Assembly (NCBI GenBank): GCA_937996605.1
Contig: CALKVB010000143.1
Span: 1 to 31,307 of the forward strand
Origin: an uncultured Oxalobacteraceae bacterium
GTDB taxonomy: Bacteria > Pseudomonadota > Gammaproteobacteria > Burkholderiales > Burkholderiaceae_D
Direction: 5' to 3'
Length of the DNA: 31,307 bases
Part shown: one piece after another, positions 23,733 to 31,307 of the stretch
How positions within the stretch are numbered: position 1 is the stretch's first letter
Layout of the letters: every line of letters begins with the position of its first letter
The notes under the pieces: generated by a model
The model's input: the letters and a program-made list of their open reading frames with translations, nothing else
Databases searched by the model: none
What the model was told of the DNA's origin: nothing
Made by a program: the position numbers and the translations under genes

Positions 23733-24539
23733 ATGTTTTTATATCTAAATCAAGCTTGGCGTGATTTACTGTATCCAGGACAAGCACAGGATTTTTTTGT
23801 TCGCCGTCCCTTGCTCCCACTCGATGTTACGAGCCAAGATTTTCATCTTGGGAATGCGCTTTGTTGTGCTGAACTCAGCCGCTTGGTGTATCGACATGAT
23901 GTTGAAGAAGACCTTGAGTCACCGCTACCACGTCGTCTCGAATTCTTGCGCAATGCTGGATTTGAGCAGATCGCTTTCTTCCAGGATCGAACTACTCATA
24001 CACAGGCGATGTTGGTGCGTGCTGTGCAGCGAAACCTTAGTATTCTGGTGTTTCGCGGAACAGAGCAAGATGTCCGTGATTTTCTGGTAGATCTTGAGTT
24101 AGGCGGGCTGCCTTTGAACCAGGATGAGGAGTTCATCCATCGCGGTTTTGGACGCGCTTTTGACAGCGTATGGCCTTCGATCGCAGCTAGCTTAGCGCAG
24201 TTAGATGGCCCCGTGTGGGTTACCGGGCATAGCCTAGGAGCGGCGTTAGCGACGATAGCGTCGGCTCATTTCCCTTTTGCCGCTTGCTACACATTTGGTT
24301 CTCCTCGTGTTGCGAATCAAGCTTTCGCCAAGCGATTGCAAACATCGGCAATTTTCCGCGTGGTAGATGAAGATGACATGGTTTGCAAATTGCCATTCGA
24401 AAGTTTGGGATTTACTCATGTTGGACAAGAGCATTTGCTAAAAGGGCCTGCTTTTCGCTTAAGCTGGGATGTGTTGTTCACACCAGTGAAAGCGCTTGCC
24501 GACCATGCCCCACTTCATTACTTATTGAGACTTCGATGA
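23733..24539 (+). CDS. Class 3 lipase family alpha/beta hydrolase
   Basis: The 268-residue protein carries the class 3 lipase pattern: FRGTEQDVRDFLVDLELGG near the oxyanion region, GHSLGAAL with the nucleophile Ser167, CYTFGSPRVANQAF, Asp212 in VVDEDDMV and His258 in LADHAPLHYL completing the triad. It should hydrolyse ester bonds in acylglycerols or phospholipids. No signal peptide is evident, so it is cytoplasmic or secreted by a leaderless route. It lies 18 bases after the DUF2314/DUF2185-like gene. The start at 23733 is only weakly preceded by a ribosome site (ATAGGCTGCT), consistent with translational coupling. Possible roles: lipid metabolism or a toxin-like effector. Confidence 0.85.
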   Translation: MFLYLNQAWRDLLYPGQAQDFFVRRPLLPLDVTSQDFHLGNALCCAELSRLVYRHDVEEDLESPLPRRLEFLRNAGFEQIAFFQDRTTHTQAMLVRAVQRNLSILVFRGTEQDVRDFLVDLELGGLPLNQDEEFIHRGFGRAFDSVWPSIAASLAQLDGPVWVTGHSLGAALATIASAHFPFAACYTFGSPRVANQAFAKRLQTSAIFRVVDEDDMVCKLPFESLGFTHVGQEHLLKGPAFRLSWDVLFTPVKALADHAPLHYLLRLR

Positions 24540-24652
24540 ATTGATCGTAGCGACGAATCTCGTTTTGTTTTTGTTAGACGAGACACGCTCAGCAATAAAG
24601 CGCGAAAAACAGACATTCAAAGAGTAAACTCCGGATTTAGGCTTGCTGTGTG

Positions 24653-24680
24653 TTGTTTTTCGGCAATTTAATTGTATGAT
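24653..24680 (+). promoter_or_regulatory. Candidate promoter of the PhnD-like gene
   Basis: TTGTTT (24653-24658), a 16-base spacer and TATGAT (24675-24680) lie about 67 bases before the start at 24748. The -10 box is a five of six match. It is a pattern call only. Confidence 0.35.
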
Positions 24681-24747
24681 GTTAGTTACTTTTAAAAGCA
24701 AAAGCGGCATGTTGTCACTTGCTTTGTTGATGTAAAGGGGTAACTCG

Positions 24748-25608
24748 ATGCGGCTTCGACGAATAATGGCAGCAACTTGCATTTTGTTGCTTGGTATCAT
24801 GAGTTCTGTGTTTGCCCGAGGAACCAATAAACTAGCAGGGGTCTCACCTAAAACCTATACAATCTCGGTCGTGCCCCAATATAATCTTGTGCAACTGCAC
24901 ACTGAATGGGCGCCATTGATAGCGCGAATTGCGCGTGAATCTGGGATCTCTTTACAACTGCAGTTGGCTAAGACTATCCCGCAATTTGAAAGTACGGTTT
25001 TTGCGGGTGAACCAGATTTCGCTTACTTGAATCCATACCACGCGGTCATCGCAAAACGAGCGCAAGCCTACTTGCCAATTTTACGCGATGCGAACACACT
25101 CAAAGGTATCTTGGTGGTGCGACGTGACAGTACACTCAACAGTATCAAGGAGCTTGAAGGTAAGGCGATAGGTTTTCCTGCCCCCAATGCGTTTGGTGCT
25201 TCACTTTATATGCGAGCACTACTAAGTGCAGAACCAATTTCTTTTCAGTCCCAGTTCTTAACTACGCATAGCAATGTTTATCGTAGCGTTTTGAATGGCT
25301 CAGTTGCTGCTGGTGGTGGGGTGAACACGACATTCGATGATGAGCCGCAAGAGGTCAAATCGCAATTACGTATCTTGTACCAAACACCAGAGTCTGCTTC
25401 ACACCCTTTGGTAGCGCATCCTCGAGTTCCTCCTCATGTAGTCAAAGCTGTCAGTGAGGCTTTTTTTCGATTGCAAAAAGACGCAGACGGGAGACGCATG
25501 TTGATTGATGTTCGCATCCCCAAACCGGTCCCTGCCGATTACCAGCAAGACTATTTGCCGCTGGAGAAATTGAAAATCGAGAAGTTTGTGATTTTGGAAA
25601 AGGAGTAA
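24748..25608 (+). CDS. PhnD-like periplasmic binding protein
   Basis: The 286 residues carry a signal peptide (MRLRRIM, hydrophobic 8-21, site near VFA|RG at 22-24) and resemble the phosphate/phosphonate-binding (PhnD) superfamily: YTISVVPQYNLVQLHTEWAPLIARIA, FAYLNPYHAVIAKRAQAYLPILRD, ILVVRRDSTLNSIKELEGKAIGFPAPNAFGASLYMRA. AAAGGGGTAACTCG gives a good ribosome site. The gene ends three bases before the histidine kinase gene (AAGGAGTAAGCAATG), and has no permease or ATPase gene beside it. I infer it works as a sensor subunit that reports its ligand to the kinase rather than as a transporter part. Confidence 0.83.
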   Translation: MRLRRIMAATCILLLGIMSSVFARGTNKLAGVSPKTYTISVVPQYNLVQLHTEWAPLIARIARESGISLQLQLAKTIPQFESTVFAGEPDFAYLNPYHAVIAKRAQAYLPILRDANTLKGILVVRRDSTLNSIKELEGKAIGFPAPNAFGASLYMRALLSAEPISFQSQFLTTHSNVYRSVLNGSVAAGGGVNTTFDDEPQEVKSQLRILYQTPESASHPLVAHPRVPPHVVKAVSEAFFRLQKDADGRRMLIDVRIPKPVPADYQQDYLPLEKLKIEKFVILEKE

Positions 25609-25611
25609 GCA

Positions 25612-27492
25612 ATGAGTCGACTCATTGATGCTCTTCAATTGCGGCGCTTTCTCCCCTATCGCATGGCGTCGCAATTAATGTTTCTTGTGGGCGTCTCCGT
25701 TGCATTGTCATCATTGATAGCGGGAGGAGTATTTACTTATGCTTCGATTAAAGGTTCACGTGAGGTAGCGGCTGAACAGATTCTTTATCTTGGAAAAAGT
25801 ATCTCGACCATTTCTTCAGGTTTGTTGATCAGTCGCGATGTCGCAGGGCTAGAGGACTTATTGCGAATCAATGCTCGTTTACCTTACATCGAGTCGATCT
25901 TAATTGCAGACGAAACGAATCGCCCAGTGACCAGTGTAATCAAGCGTGATGGCAAATTATTAGCCTCTTACGATATCACTCCAGTGTTGCCAACCCATTT
26001 GATGCAAGTGCAAAGTTTGCCGCGGAATTTGGGGGGCGTACGTCGCGTCTTCTTTGGTTTGATTGAATTACAAGAGGATTACGAAATTTGGCTCCCAGTA
26101 GAGGCCGGCACGCAAATTGGAGCGCTGCGTTTAAGGTATAGTATAGAAGAAGTAAATAGTGCGATTATGGATAGGTGGACTTATGCGGTGTTGTTTGCTT
26201 GCATGTTGACTTTGGTGGTTTTATTTTTGCTCCATTTGCTGTTACGCGCGCCGATGAAAGCGCTTTCGAATATCACGGCGTTTGCAAGCTTATCCGCGGT
26301 CAAAGCGAGTCGGCAAATTCCGGTATATTCCGGCACTAAAGAAATTTCAGAATTAGCGACTGCACTAAATCGTTTGTCGATCACGATACGTTCGCACGAA
26401 CAGAATCTATCGGATCGAATGGCTCAGAACCAAACTATTTTAGATAATTTGGCGGATGGAATTGTTGTGTTGGACAGTGATGGTTCGATCCGTTCTTGTA
26501 ACGTCGCGATGCAACGTATTTTTGGGGCTGATCAAAAGGATTTGGTTGGAATCAATATAGACCGTCTAATTCCCTCGGCTGCGGTCAAAGATAAAACGGC
26601 TTTCCTTTACGATTTTGTGGAGCGTAGTCATTCGAAAGCGAACGCGGTTGGCCTAGAGATTGAAGCCTGTCGTTTACATGGGGAACCTTTTCCTGCGGAC
26701 GTAGCGCTATCTAAAACCACGGATCATGGTGAAGCTATTTTTATCGGAATTATTCGTGATATTTCTGAGCGCCGTCGTCTTGATCGATTAAAGTCTGAAT
26801 TTGTAGCGACGGTTAGTCATGAATTACGTACGCCGCTCACTTCGATTCACGGCTCATTAAAGTTGGTTGAGAATGGTGTGATGGGAGAGCTGCCGCCAGA
26901 TGCAAAAAAGTTAGTTGGTTTGGCGCAAAAAAATAGTTCTCGTTTGATTTTGCTGATCAACGATCTCCTAGATATGGAAAAGCTTGTGGCAGGTAAAGTG
27001 CCTATTCAATTAGTCGATCTAGATTTGATTGCAGCCGTAAAACAATCCTTGGCAGATAACGCTGGTTATGCAAGCAATTTTCATGTGCAGTACATCTATA
27101 GCAGCGGTTTAGATTCTTTGTTAGTGAGCGCCGACCCTGCGCGTTTGGCGCAAGTGTTAGCCAATATCTTGTCGAATGCGGCAAAATTCTCCAACGGCGC
27201 ACCGCATGTTGATGTTCGTGTGAGTCAGAGTGATGGTGCTGCTTTGGTTGAAATTGAAGATTTTGGGCAAGGCATACCTGCTGATTTTCAAGGTGAAATT
27301 TTTAGTGCATTTGCTCAAGCAAATAACGGCAACACGAGGCAGCAAGGTGGTACAGGGCTTGGTCTTAAAATTAGTAAGGCACTCATTGAAGCCATGGGTG
27401 GTCGCATTGGCTTTACTACGCAAGAGGGAATGGGAACGGTGTTTTGGTTCACCTTACCTATGACCTATGAAGACTCTGGTTTGGGCATTTGA
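25612..27492 (+). CDS. Membrane sensor histidine kinase with PAS domain
   Basis: The kinase has 626 residues. A membrane segment lies at about 20-45, a periplasmic region at about 46-185 and a second membrane segment at about 190-212. A HAMP-like linker and a PAS domain follow (about 275-385: LDNLADGIVVLDSDGSIRSCN...RDISERR). The HisKA motif FVATVSHELRTPLTSI carries phospho-acceptor His403, and a HATPase_c domain (ANILSNAAKFS, DFGQGIPADF, GTGLGLKISKALIEAMGG) ends the protein. There is no receiver domain, and no response regulator gene is next to it. Coupled to the PhnD-like binding protein by a three-base gap. Confidence 0.93.
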   Translation: MSRLIDALQLRRFLPYRMASQLMFLVGVSVALSSLIAGGVFTYASIKGSREVAAEQILYLGKSISTISSGLLISRDVAGLEDLLRINARLPYIESILIADETNRPVTSVIKRDGKLLASYDITPVLPTHLMQVQSLPRNLGGVRRVFFGLIELQEDYEIWLPVEAGTQIGALRLRYSIEEVNSAIMDRWTYAVLFACMLTLVVLFLLHLLLRAPMKALSNITAFASLSAVKASRQIPVYSGTKEISELATALNRLSITIRSHEQNLSDRMAQNQTILDNLADGIVVLDSDGSIRSCNVAMQRIFGADQKDLVGINIDRLIPSAAVKDKTAFLYDFVERSHSKANAVGLEIEACRLHGEPFPADVALSKTTDHGEAIFIGIIRDISERRRLDRLKSEFVATVSHELRTPLTSIHGSLKLVENGVMGELPPDAKKLVGLAQKNSSRLILLINDLLDMEKLVAGKVPIQLVDLDLIAAVKQSLADNAGYASNFHVQYIYSSGLDSLLVSADPARLAQVLANILSNAAKFSNGAPHVDVRVSQSDGAALVEIEDFGQGIPADFQGEIFSAFAQANNGNTRQQGGTGLGLKISKALIEAMGGRIGFTTQEGMGTVFWFTLPMTYEDSGLGI

Positions 27493-27523
27493 TCAATCTT
27501 TCGATGAGTGAAAGGGGAATTCT

Positions 27524-27919
27524 ATGTATATCCCGCCTGGTTTTAACACCGTGACACCTTATATTTTTGTGAAGGATGCCGCACAATTCGTTGACTTTTT
27601 AGTGCGAGGGCTTGATGGCTTCGAGATACATCGCAGCATGCGAAAAGATGGATGTATCGCTAATGCACAAATCGCGATTGGTACCTCCACCATCATGATC
27701 AGTGAATGTTCCGAAGATTTTCCTGCAATGCCAGCTTCGTATTATTTGTATGTGGAGAATGCGGATGAAAGTGTGGCACGGGCCCTAAATTACGGCGCGA
27801 CACTGATCATGACGGTGGCCGATATGTCATATGGCGATCGGCAGGGCGGTGTACGCGATGCTTTCGGAAATCTTTGGTGGATTTCACAGCGCCTGGTCAA
27901 AGGTGGATATTCAACCTAG
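27524..27919 (+). CDS. VOC family (PhnB-like) protein
   Basis: The 131-residue protein has the vicinal-oxygen-chelate fold pattern. The N terminus TPYIFVKDAAQFVDFLVRGL and the C terminus YGDRQGGVRDAFGNLWWISQ match the PhnB-like/glyoxalase group, with the repeated beta-alpha-beta modules in between. No metal ligand set could be assigned with confidence, so the reaction is unknown. AAAGGGG sits before the ATG. It follows the kinase by 31 bases and could be in the same transcript, but no functional link is evident. Confidence 0.8.
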   Translation: MYIPPGFNTVTPYIFVKDAAQFVDFLVRGLDGFEIHRSMRKDGCIANAQIAIGTSTIMISECSEDFPAMPASYYLYVENADESVARALNYGATLIMTVADMSYGDRQGGVRDAFGNLWWISQRLVKGGYST

Positions 27920-28048
27920 GTGTAATTGTATTTGGTATCGTGCCACGCATCTCAGTTTCGGTAATTTTCCTCCTTCAATACCATCTTAAGAACATCCTTA
28001 TTCAAGTAGAATTCGCCCACTTCGCGATAAGAAGGAAGAGGGGATGAG

Positions 28049-28438
28049 ATGGAAGAATTCTTAATAGCAGTCTTAGAATTTGTATTGGAACTGATTGTTG
28101 ATGTGGGAGTTAATTGGCCGGTCGCCGAGGCAGATCCTGCAAATCGGCGTCACATAGATCTCTCGCTGGTGTGGCAATGCTTGCTGTATGCAATTGTTGG
28201 TGTCCTTATCGCTTTTATCAGTCTGCATTTTTTCCCGTACCCACGGATCTCAAATCCCGCTCTGCAAATACTTAACTTACTTCTCGCACCCTGTTTTGCT
28301 GCGTTTATCGCCTATGCCTTTGCAAAACGTAGAGTAATTCAAACGGTTTCAGCATCTCCGCGTATTCGAGCTTGGAAATCGTATTGTTTAACGCTCGCTT
28401 TGGTACTGGTTCGTTATACCTTAGGGAAACATGCTTAG
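28049..28438 (+). CDS. Small membrane protein of unknown function
   Basis: A 129-residue protein I do not recognise. It has an acidic, hydrophobic N terminus (EEFLIAVLEFVLELIVDVG), then hydrophobic segments at about 49-70 (CLLYAIVGVLIAFISLHFF), 75-96 (ALQILNLLLAPCFAAFIAYAFA) and 112-125 (YCLTLALVLVRYTL). This predicts three or four membrane helices in the inner membrane. The start at 28049 has GGAAGAGGGG upstream. It lies between the VOC gene and the mla operon without close spacing to either. Confidence 0.65.
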   Translation: MEEFLIAVLEFVLELIVDVGVNWPVAEADPANRRHIDLSLVWQCLLYAIVGVLIAFISLHFFPYPRISNPALQILNLLLAPCFAAFIAYAFAKRRVIQTVSASPRIRAWKSYCLTLALVLVRYTLGKHA

Positions 28439-28798
28439 CATTGTGGCGGTAGCTACTACAATCTAGCATTGGAGGAGTATGAACTTAAAGTGGTCTTGAA
28501 CCTCTAACGTACCTGAGGCCTGAAAAAGTTGGGTAGGTTTGTTCGTAAATTCGCCTAGTTTAAATAATTTTCTGACAATTTTTAATAAAATTGCTGACTC
28601 GAAGTTCATTTATTTAAAAATTATTTTGCGGTGCAGTAAGAATTTAATATTTTAATTGATTGATTTTTTCGCGTTTTATTCTTAAAATTAATTGATTCGT
28701 AGAATTTTATTCATTTTGTGTTATTTTGATATTTGCGTTGACCAACTCGATTTCCCGATCTAGTTTACAATTTCACCTTTATTTTTCCAATTGCAGCC
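28439..28798 (+). other. AT-rich intergenic region with mla promoter candidate
   Basis: These 360 bases hold no gene I can support. The last part is very AT-rich (runs of T/A from 28560 to 28720). A candidate promoter for the mla operon is TTGACC (28738-28743), 17 bases and TAGTTT (28761-28766); the -10 box is weak. No terminator for the upstream gene was clear. Confidence 0.5.
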
Positions 28799-29614
28799 GT
28801 GCCCAACCTAGTCGAAATTCGTGATTTGCAGTTCTCCTATGGTGGTCGGACAATTTTGTCTGGTCTCAATATGGATTTCCCACGCGGTAAAGTGATCGCG
28901 GTGATGGGAGGCTCTGGCTCGGGCAAAACGACCATCTTGCGTTTGATCGGTGGACAGATTTCCCCGCAGCATGGACACGTCAAAGTGGATGGTCAAACCG
29001 TGCATACGCTCAAAACTGATGGTTTGTATGCCTTGCGTCGTAAAATGGGCATGCTGTTCCAGCATGGTGCTTTGTTTACTGATCTGAGCGTGTTTGATAA
29101 CGTTGCCTTTCCATTGCGCGAACACAGTAATTTGCCCGAATCGATGCTACATGACTTGGTGTTGATGAAGTTGAATGCAGTGGGATTGCGTAATGCCGCG
29201 AAGTTGAAACCTTCTGAAATATCAGGTGGTATGGCGCGCCGCGTTGCTTTAGCGCGTGCCGTGGCCTTAGATCCGCAACTGATTATGTATGACGAACCGT
29301 TTGCTGGTCTTGATCCTATTTCTATGGGCGTGACAGCGACCTTGATTCGTAATCTGAATAACGCGCTTGGTTCCACCAGTATTTTGGTGTCGCACGATGT
29401 ACATGAAACCTTTGTGATTGCTGATTACGTGTATTTCTTGTCGCAAGGGAAAATTGTGGCACAGGGCACGCCAAAAGAAATGTTGGAATCGACCGACCCC
29501 TACGTTAAGCAGTTCGTACACGCCGAACATGATGGCCCGGTTCCTTTCCATTATCCTGGAAAATCGTTGGCTGACGACATCGGCTTACGTGCTTTGCCGG
29601 GAGATAAATTATGA
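28799..29614 (+). CDS. mlaF: ABC transporter ATP-binding protein of the Mla system
   Basis: MlaF is the ATPase that drives phospholipid traffic between the outer and inner membranes with MlaE, MlaD and MlaB. The 271 residues show Walker A GGSGSGKT (37-44), the signature SGGMARR (142-148) and Walker B LIMYDEPFAGLD with Asp165 and Glu166, plus the switch histidine in VSHDVHE. The start is GTG at 28799 (PNLVEIRDLQFSYGG follows), with only a weak ribosome site. The next gene overlaps by four bases (ATGA). The gene order is the one found next to gltBD in many Burkholderiales, but here a block of about 22 kb lies between. Confidence 0.95.
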   Translation: MPNLVEIRDLQFSYGGRTILSGLNMDFPRGKVIAVMGGSGSGKTTILRLIGGQISPQHGHVKVDGQTVHTLKTDGLYALRRKMGMLFQHGALFTDLSVFDNVAFPLREHSNLPESMLHDLVLMKLNAVGLRNAAKLKPSEISGGMARRVALARAVALDPQLIMYDEPFAGLDPISMGVTATLIRNLNNALGSTSILVSHDVHETFVIADYVYFLSQGKIVAQGTPKEMLESTDPYVKQFVHAEHDGPVPFHYPGKSLADDIGLRALPGDKL

Positions 29615-30399
29615 TCGGCGGTCTGGTGAACTTAATTAGTCGGCTCGGACAATCGACCCGCGAAACTGTAGAAGACCTTGGTCATGCTGCACGCAGTTTT
29701 GTTAGCGTGATTTTGAGTGCCCCAGGCTTGTGGCGTCGGCCGCAGTTGATCGCAGACCAAGTACATTTTATTGGTAATTATTCGCTGGTAATCATTGCCA
29801 TCTCAGGTTTATTTGTTGGGTTTGTATTGGGCTATCAAGGTTATTACACCTTGAATAAATACGGTTCAGAAGAGGCGCTTGGTTTGTTAGTGGCTTTGTC
29901 ACTGGTGCGTGAATTGGGCCCTGTTGTTACTGCATTGTTATTCGCTGGTCGTGCCGGTACTTCATTAACTGCTGAGATTGGTTTGATGAAGGCGGGCGAG
30001 CAATTGGCGGCGATGGAGATGATGGCAGTCAATCCTTTGCAGCGTGTGATCGCACCGCGTTTTATCGGCGGCATTATTGCGATGCCAATTCTGACTCTGA
30101 TCTTCAATGCGATGGGCATTATTGGTGGTTATTTGGTTGGTGTCGTCTTGATTGGCGTCGATAGCGGTTCGTTCTGGTCGCAAATGCAGGCGGGTGTCGA
30201 CATCTGGAAAGATCTTGGTAACGGCATCATCAAGAGTATCGTATTCGGATTTGCCGCGACCTTTGTCGCCTTGTATCAAGGCTATGAAGCTACGCCAACG
30301 CCAGAGGGCGTATCTCGTGCGACCACTCGCACGGTGGTAATTTCTTCCTTATTAGTTTTGTGGCTGGACTTCCTATTAACAGCGTGGATGTTCCAGTAA
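29611..30399 (+). CDS. mlaE: Mla system permease
   Basis: MlaE is the inner-membrane permease of the phospholipid transport complex. The 262 residues fit the family length and show several membrane segments, e.g. about 51-75 (NYSLVIIAISGLFVGFVLGYQ), around 95-110, 145-185 and at the C terminus (VVISSLLVLWLDFLLTAWMF). The conserved EIGLMKAGEQLAAMEMMAVNP coupling region is present at about 121-141. The start overlaps mlaF by four bases, so translation is coupled. An N-terminal amphipathic stretch precedes the first membrane segment. Confidence 0.95.
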   Translation: MIGGLVNLISRLGQSTRETVEDLGHAARSFVSVILSAPGLWRRPQLIADQVHFIGNYSLVIIAISGLFVGFVLGYQGYYTLNKYGSEEALGLLVALSLVRELGPVVTALLFAGRAGTSLTAEIGLMKAGEQLAAMEMMAVNPLQRVIAPRFIGGIIAMPILTLIFNAMGIIGGYLVGVVLIGVDSGSFWSQMQAGVDIWKDLGNGIIKSIVFGFAATFVALYQGYEATPTPEGVSRATTRTVVISSLLVLWLDFLLTAWMFQ

Positions 30400-30459
30400 T
30401 GTAGATTGTTTGCTAGTGAAGGGCGTGGTGCCTTTCTTGACTGAGCACAGAGGTAAAGT

Positions 30460-30933
30460 ATGCAAAAGAAATCAATTGATGTGTGGGTAGGTTTGTTCGT
30501 TTTGTTAGGTGCGGCTGCTTTGTTATTTTTGGCGCTGAAGGCCGGTAATATGAGTAGTCTTTCTTTCGAGAAGACCTACGATGTAATCACCAAGTTCGAC
30601 AATATTGGTGGTCTAAAGCCTAACGCTGCGGTCAAGAGTGCAGGCGTTGTGGTGGGGCGCGTTGGCGAGATTCGGTTTGACGATAAAAGTTTTCAAGCGA
30701 CAGTCGTCTTGAAAATGGAAAAACGCTACAGCTTCCCTAAAGATACCTCAGCAAAAATTTTGACAGCGGGTTTGTTGGGTGAACAGTACATCGGCTTAGA
30801 AGCGGGTGGTGATGTAAATAATTTGGCGGCAGGTGACAAAATCACCATGACGCAATCTGCGGTAGTTCTGGAAAATCTGATTAGTCAGTTCTTGTTCAGT
30901 AAAGCTGCGGAAGGGAAGGACGAGAAAAAATGA
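30460..30933 (+). CDS. mlaD: MCE-domain protein of the Mla system
   Basis: MlaD is a periplasmic, membrane-anchored MCE protein forming a ring that passes phospholipids to MlaE. The 157 residues show one N-terminal membrane segment at about 8-26 (VWVGLFVLLGAAALLFLALK) and an MCE domain at about 38-117 (YDVITKFDNIGGLKPNAAVKSAGVVVGRV...LLGEQYIGLEAGG). AGAGGTAAAG lies before the ATG. mlaE ends 60 bases upstream, and mlaA starts inside its stop codon. Confidence 0.95.
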   Translation: MQKKSIDVWVGLFVLLGAAALLFLALKAGNMSSLSFEKTYDVITKFDNIGGLKPNAAVKSAGVVVGRVGEIRFDDKSFQATVVLKMEKRYSFPKDTSAKILTAGLLGEQYIGLEAGGDVNNLAAGDKITMTQSAVVLENLISQFLFSKAAEGKDEKK

Positions 30934-31270
30934 GTTGGAGTTCATCATTAAGTGTGTTGAAATCTTTGCGCGGTTTGAGTTTACGCTTGGGCATTATTCT
31001 AGTGTTAGCGCTCGGCATGAGCGCTTGCACGACAGTCGCCAAGGTGAAGACTAAGGCACTCGCCACCTTGGAAAAAGTCAGTGAAACGACTGGTATCGGC
31101 AACAACCCTGACGATCCACTAGAAGGTTTTAATCGTTCTATGTTTTCATTTAACGAAAGCTTAGATTCCTCTGTGATTAAGCCTGTCGCTCAAGCCTATC
31201 AAACGGTGACACCAAGTATCGTCAAAACTGCGGTAGGTAATTTCTTTAGTAATGCAGGTGATGTGTGGAA
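30930..31270 (+). CDS. mlaA: Outer-membrane lipoprotein of the Mla system, truncated by contig end
   Basis: MlaA (VacJ) removes phospholipids from the outer leaflet of the outer membrane and hands them to MlaC. Only about 114 codons are present. The signal peptide has a lipobox ending LGMSAC with Cys33 as the lipidated residue. The mature part begins the family hallmark DPLEGFNRSMFSFNESLDSSVIKPVAQAYQ and NFFSNAGDVW. The start overlaps mlaD by four bases (ATGA). The real gene continues beyond the window; the codons after 31270 are adapter sequence and must not be translated. Confidence 0.92.
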
Positions 31271-31307
31271 GATCGGAAGAGCGTCGTGTAGGGAAAGAGT
31301 GTCTTCG
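31271..31307. other. Illumina adapter sequence at the contig end (artefact)
   Basis: From 31271 the sequence reads AGATCGGAAGAGCGTCGTGT followed by AGGGAAAGAGTGT, the known TruSeq read-2-side adapter. The last bases after it could be the start of an index. This is not genomic DNA, and it shows that the assembly was ended by untrimmed reads. Confidence 0.96.

Noticed and set aside
1..31307. CRISPR array, prophage or insertion sequence
   Set aside because: No regularly spaced repeats, integrase, transposase or phage structural genes were seen on either strand.

Overview
The window looks like chromosomal DNA of a betaproteobacterium, most likely Burkholderiales and plausibly Oxalobacteraceae. 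That assignment rests on protein character (GltB/GltD, a BkdA1-type E1-alpha, RtcR, MlaFEDA), moderate GC and the pairing of gltBD with an mla operon; no 16S gene is present. The last ~37 bases are not genomic: they match Illumina adapter read-through, so the right edge is a contig end and the last gene (mlaA) is cut there.

Layout. (1) 258-6657: gltB and gltD, the two subunits of NADPH glutamate synthase, closed by a good terminator. (2) 6881-9518: a small secreted protein of unknown function and a methyl-accepting chemotaxis receptor. (3) 9603-14833, minus strand: a complete branched-chain 2-oxoacid dehydrogenase operon (bkdA1, bkdA2, bkdB, lpdV). (4) 15186-22079: an RNA-repair locus. The minus strand carries, in transcription order, a sigma54-type promoter, a stretch with at least two tRNA-like RNAs, a slipin, rtcB (3'-P RNA ligase), rtcA (RNA cyclase) and an RlaP-type nucleotidyltransferase. 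The divergent plus-strand gene is rtcR, the sigma54 activator with a CARF-like sensor. (5) 22102-28438: accessory genes: an amino-acid-type periplasmic binding protein, a DUF2314/DUF2185-like protein next to a class 3 lipase, a PhnD-like binding protein next to a hybrid-free sensor histidine kinase, a VOC protein and a small membrane protein. (6) 28799 to the end: mlaF, mlaE, mlaD and truncated mlaA, the system that retrieves phospholipids from the outer membrane.

The most interesting part is the rtc locus. RtcR is expected to sense RNA ends made by tRNA cleavage and switch on the divergent operon. The first products of that operon appear to be RNAs that imitate tRNA: one has a perfect 7-bp acceptor stem, a T arm and an encoded CCA but no room for an anticodon arm; the next has D, anticodon and T arms but a broken acceptor stem. 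The operon's slipin also carries a three-fold repeated N-terminal motif.

Two families of palindromic extragenic repeats occupy gaps inside operons (gltB-gltD, bkdB-lpdV, rtcA-rtcB, rtcB-slipin), mostly as inverted pairs.
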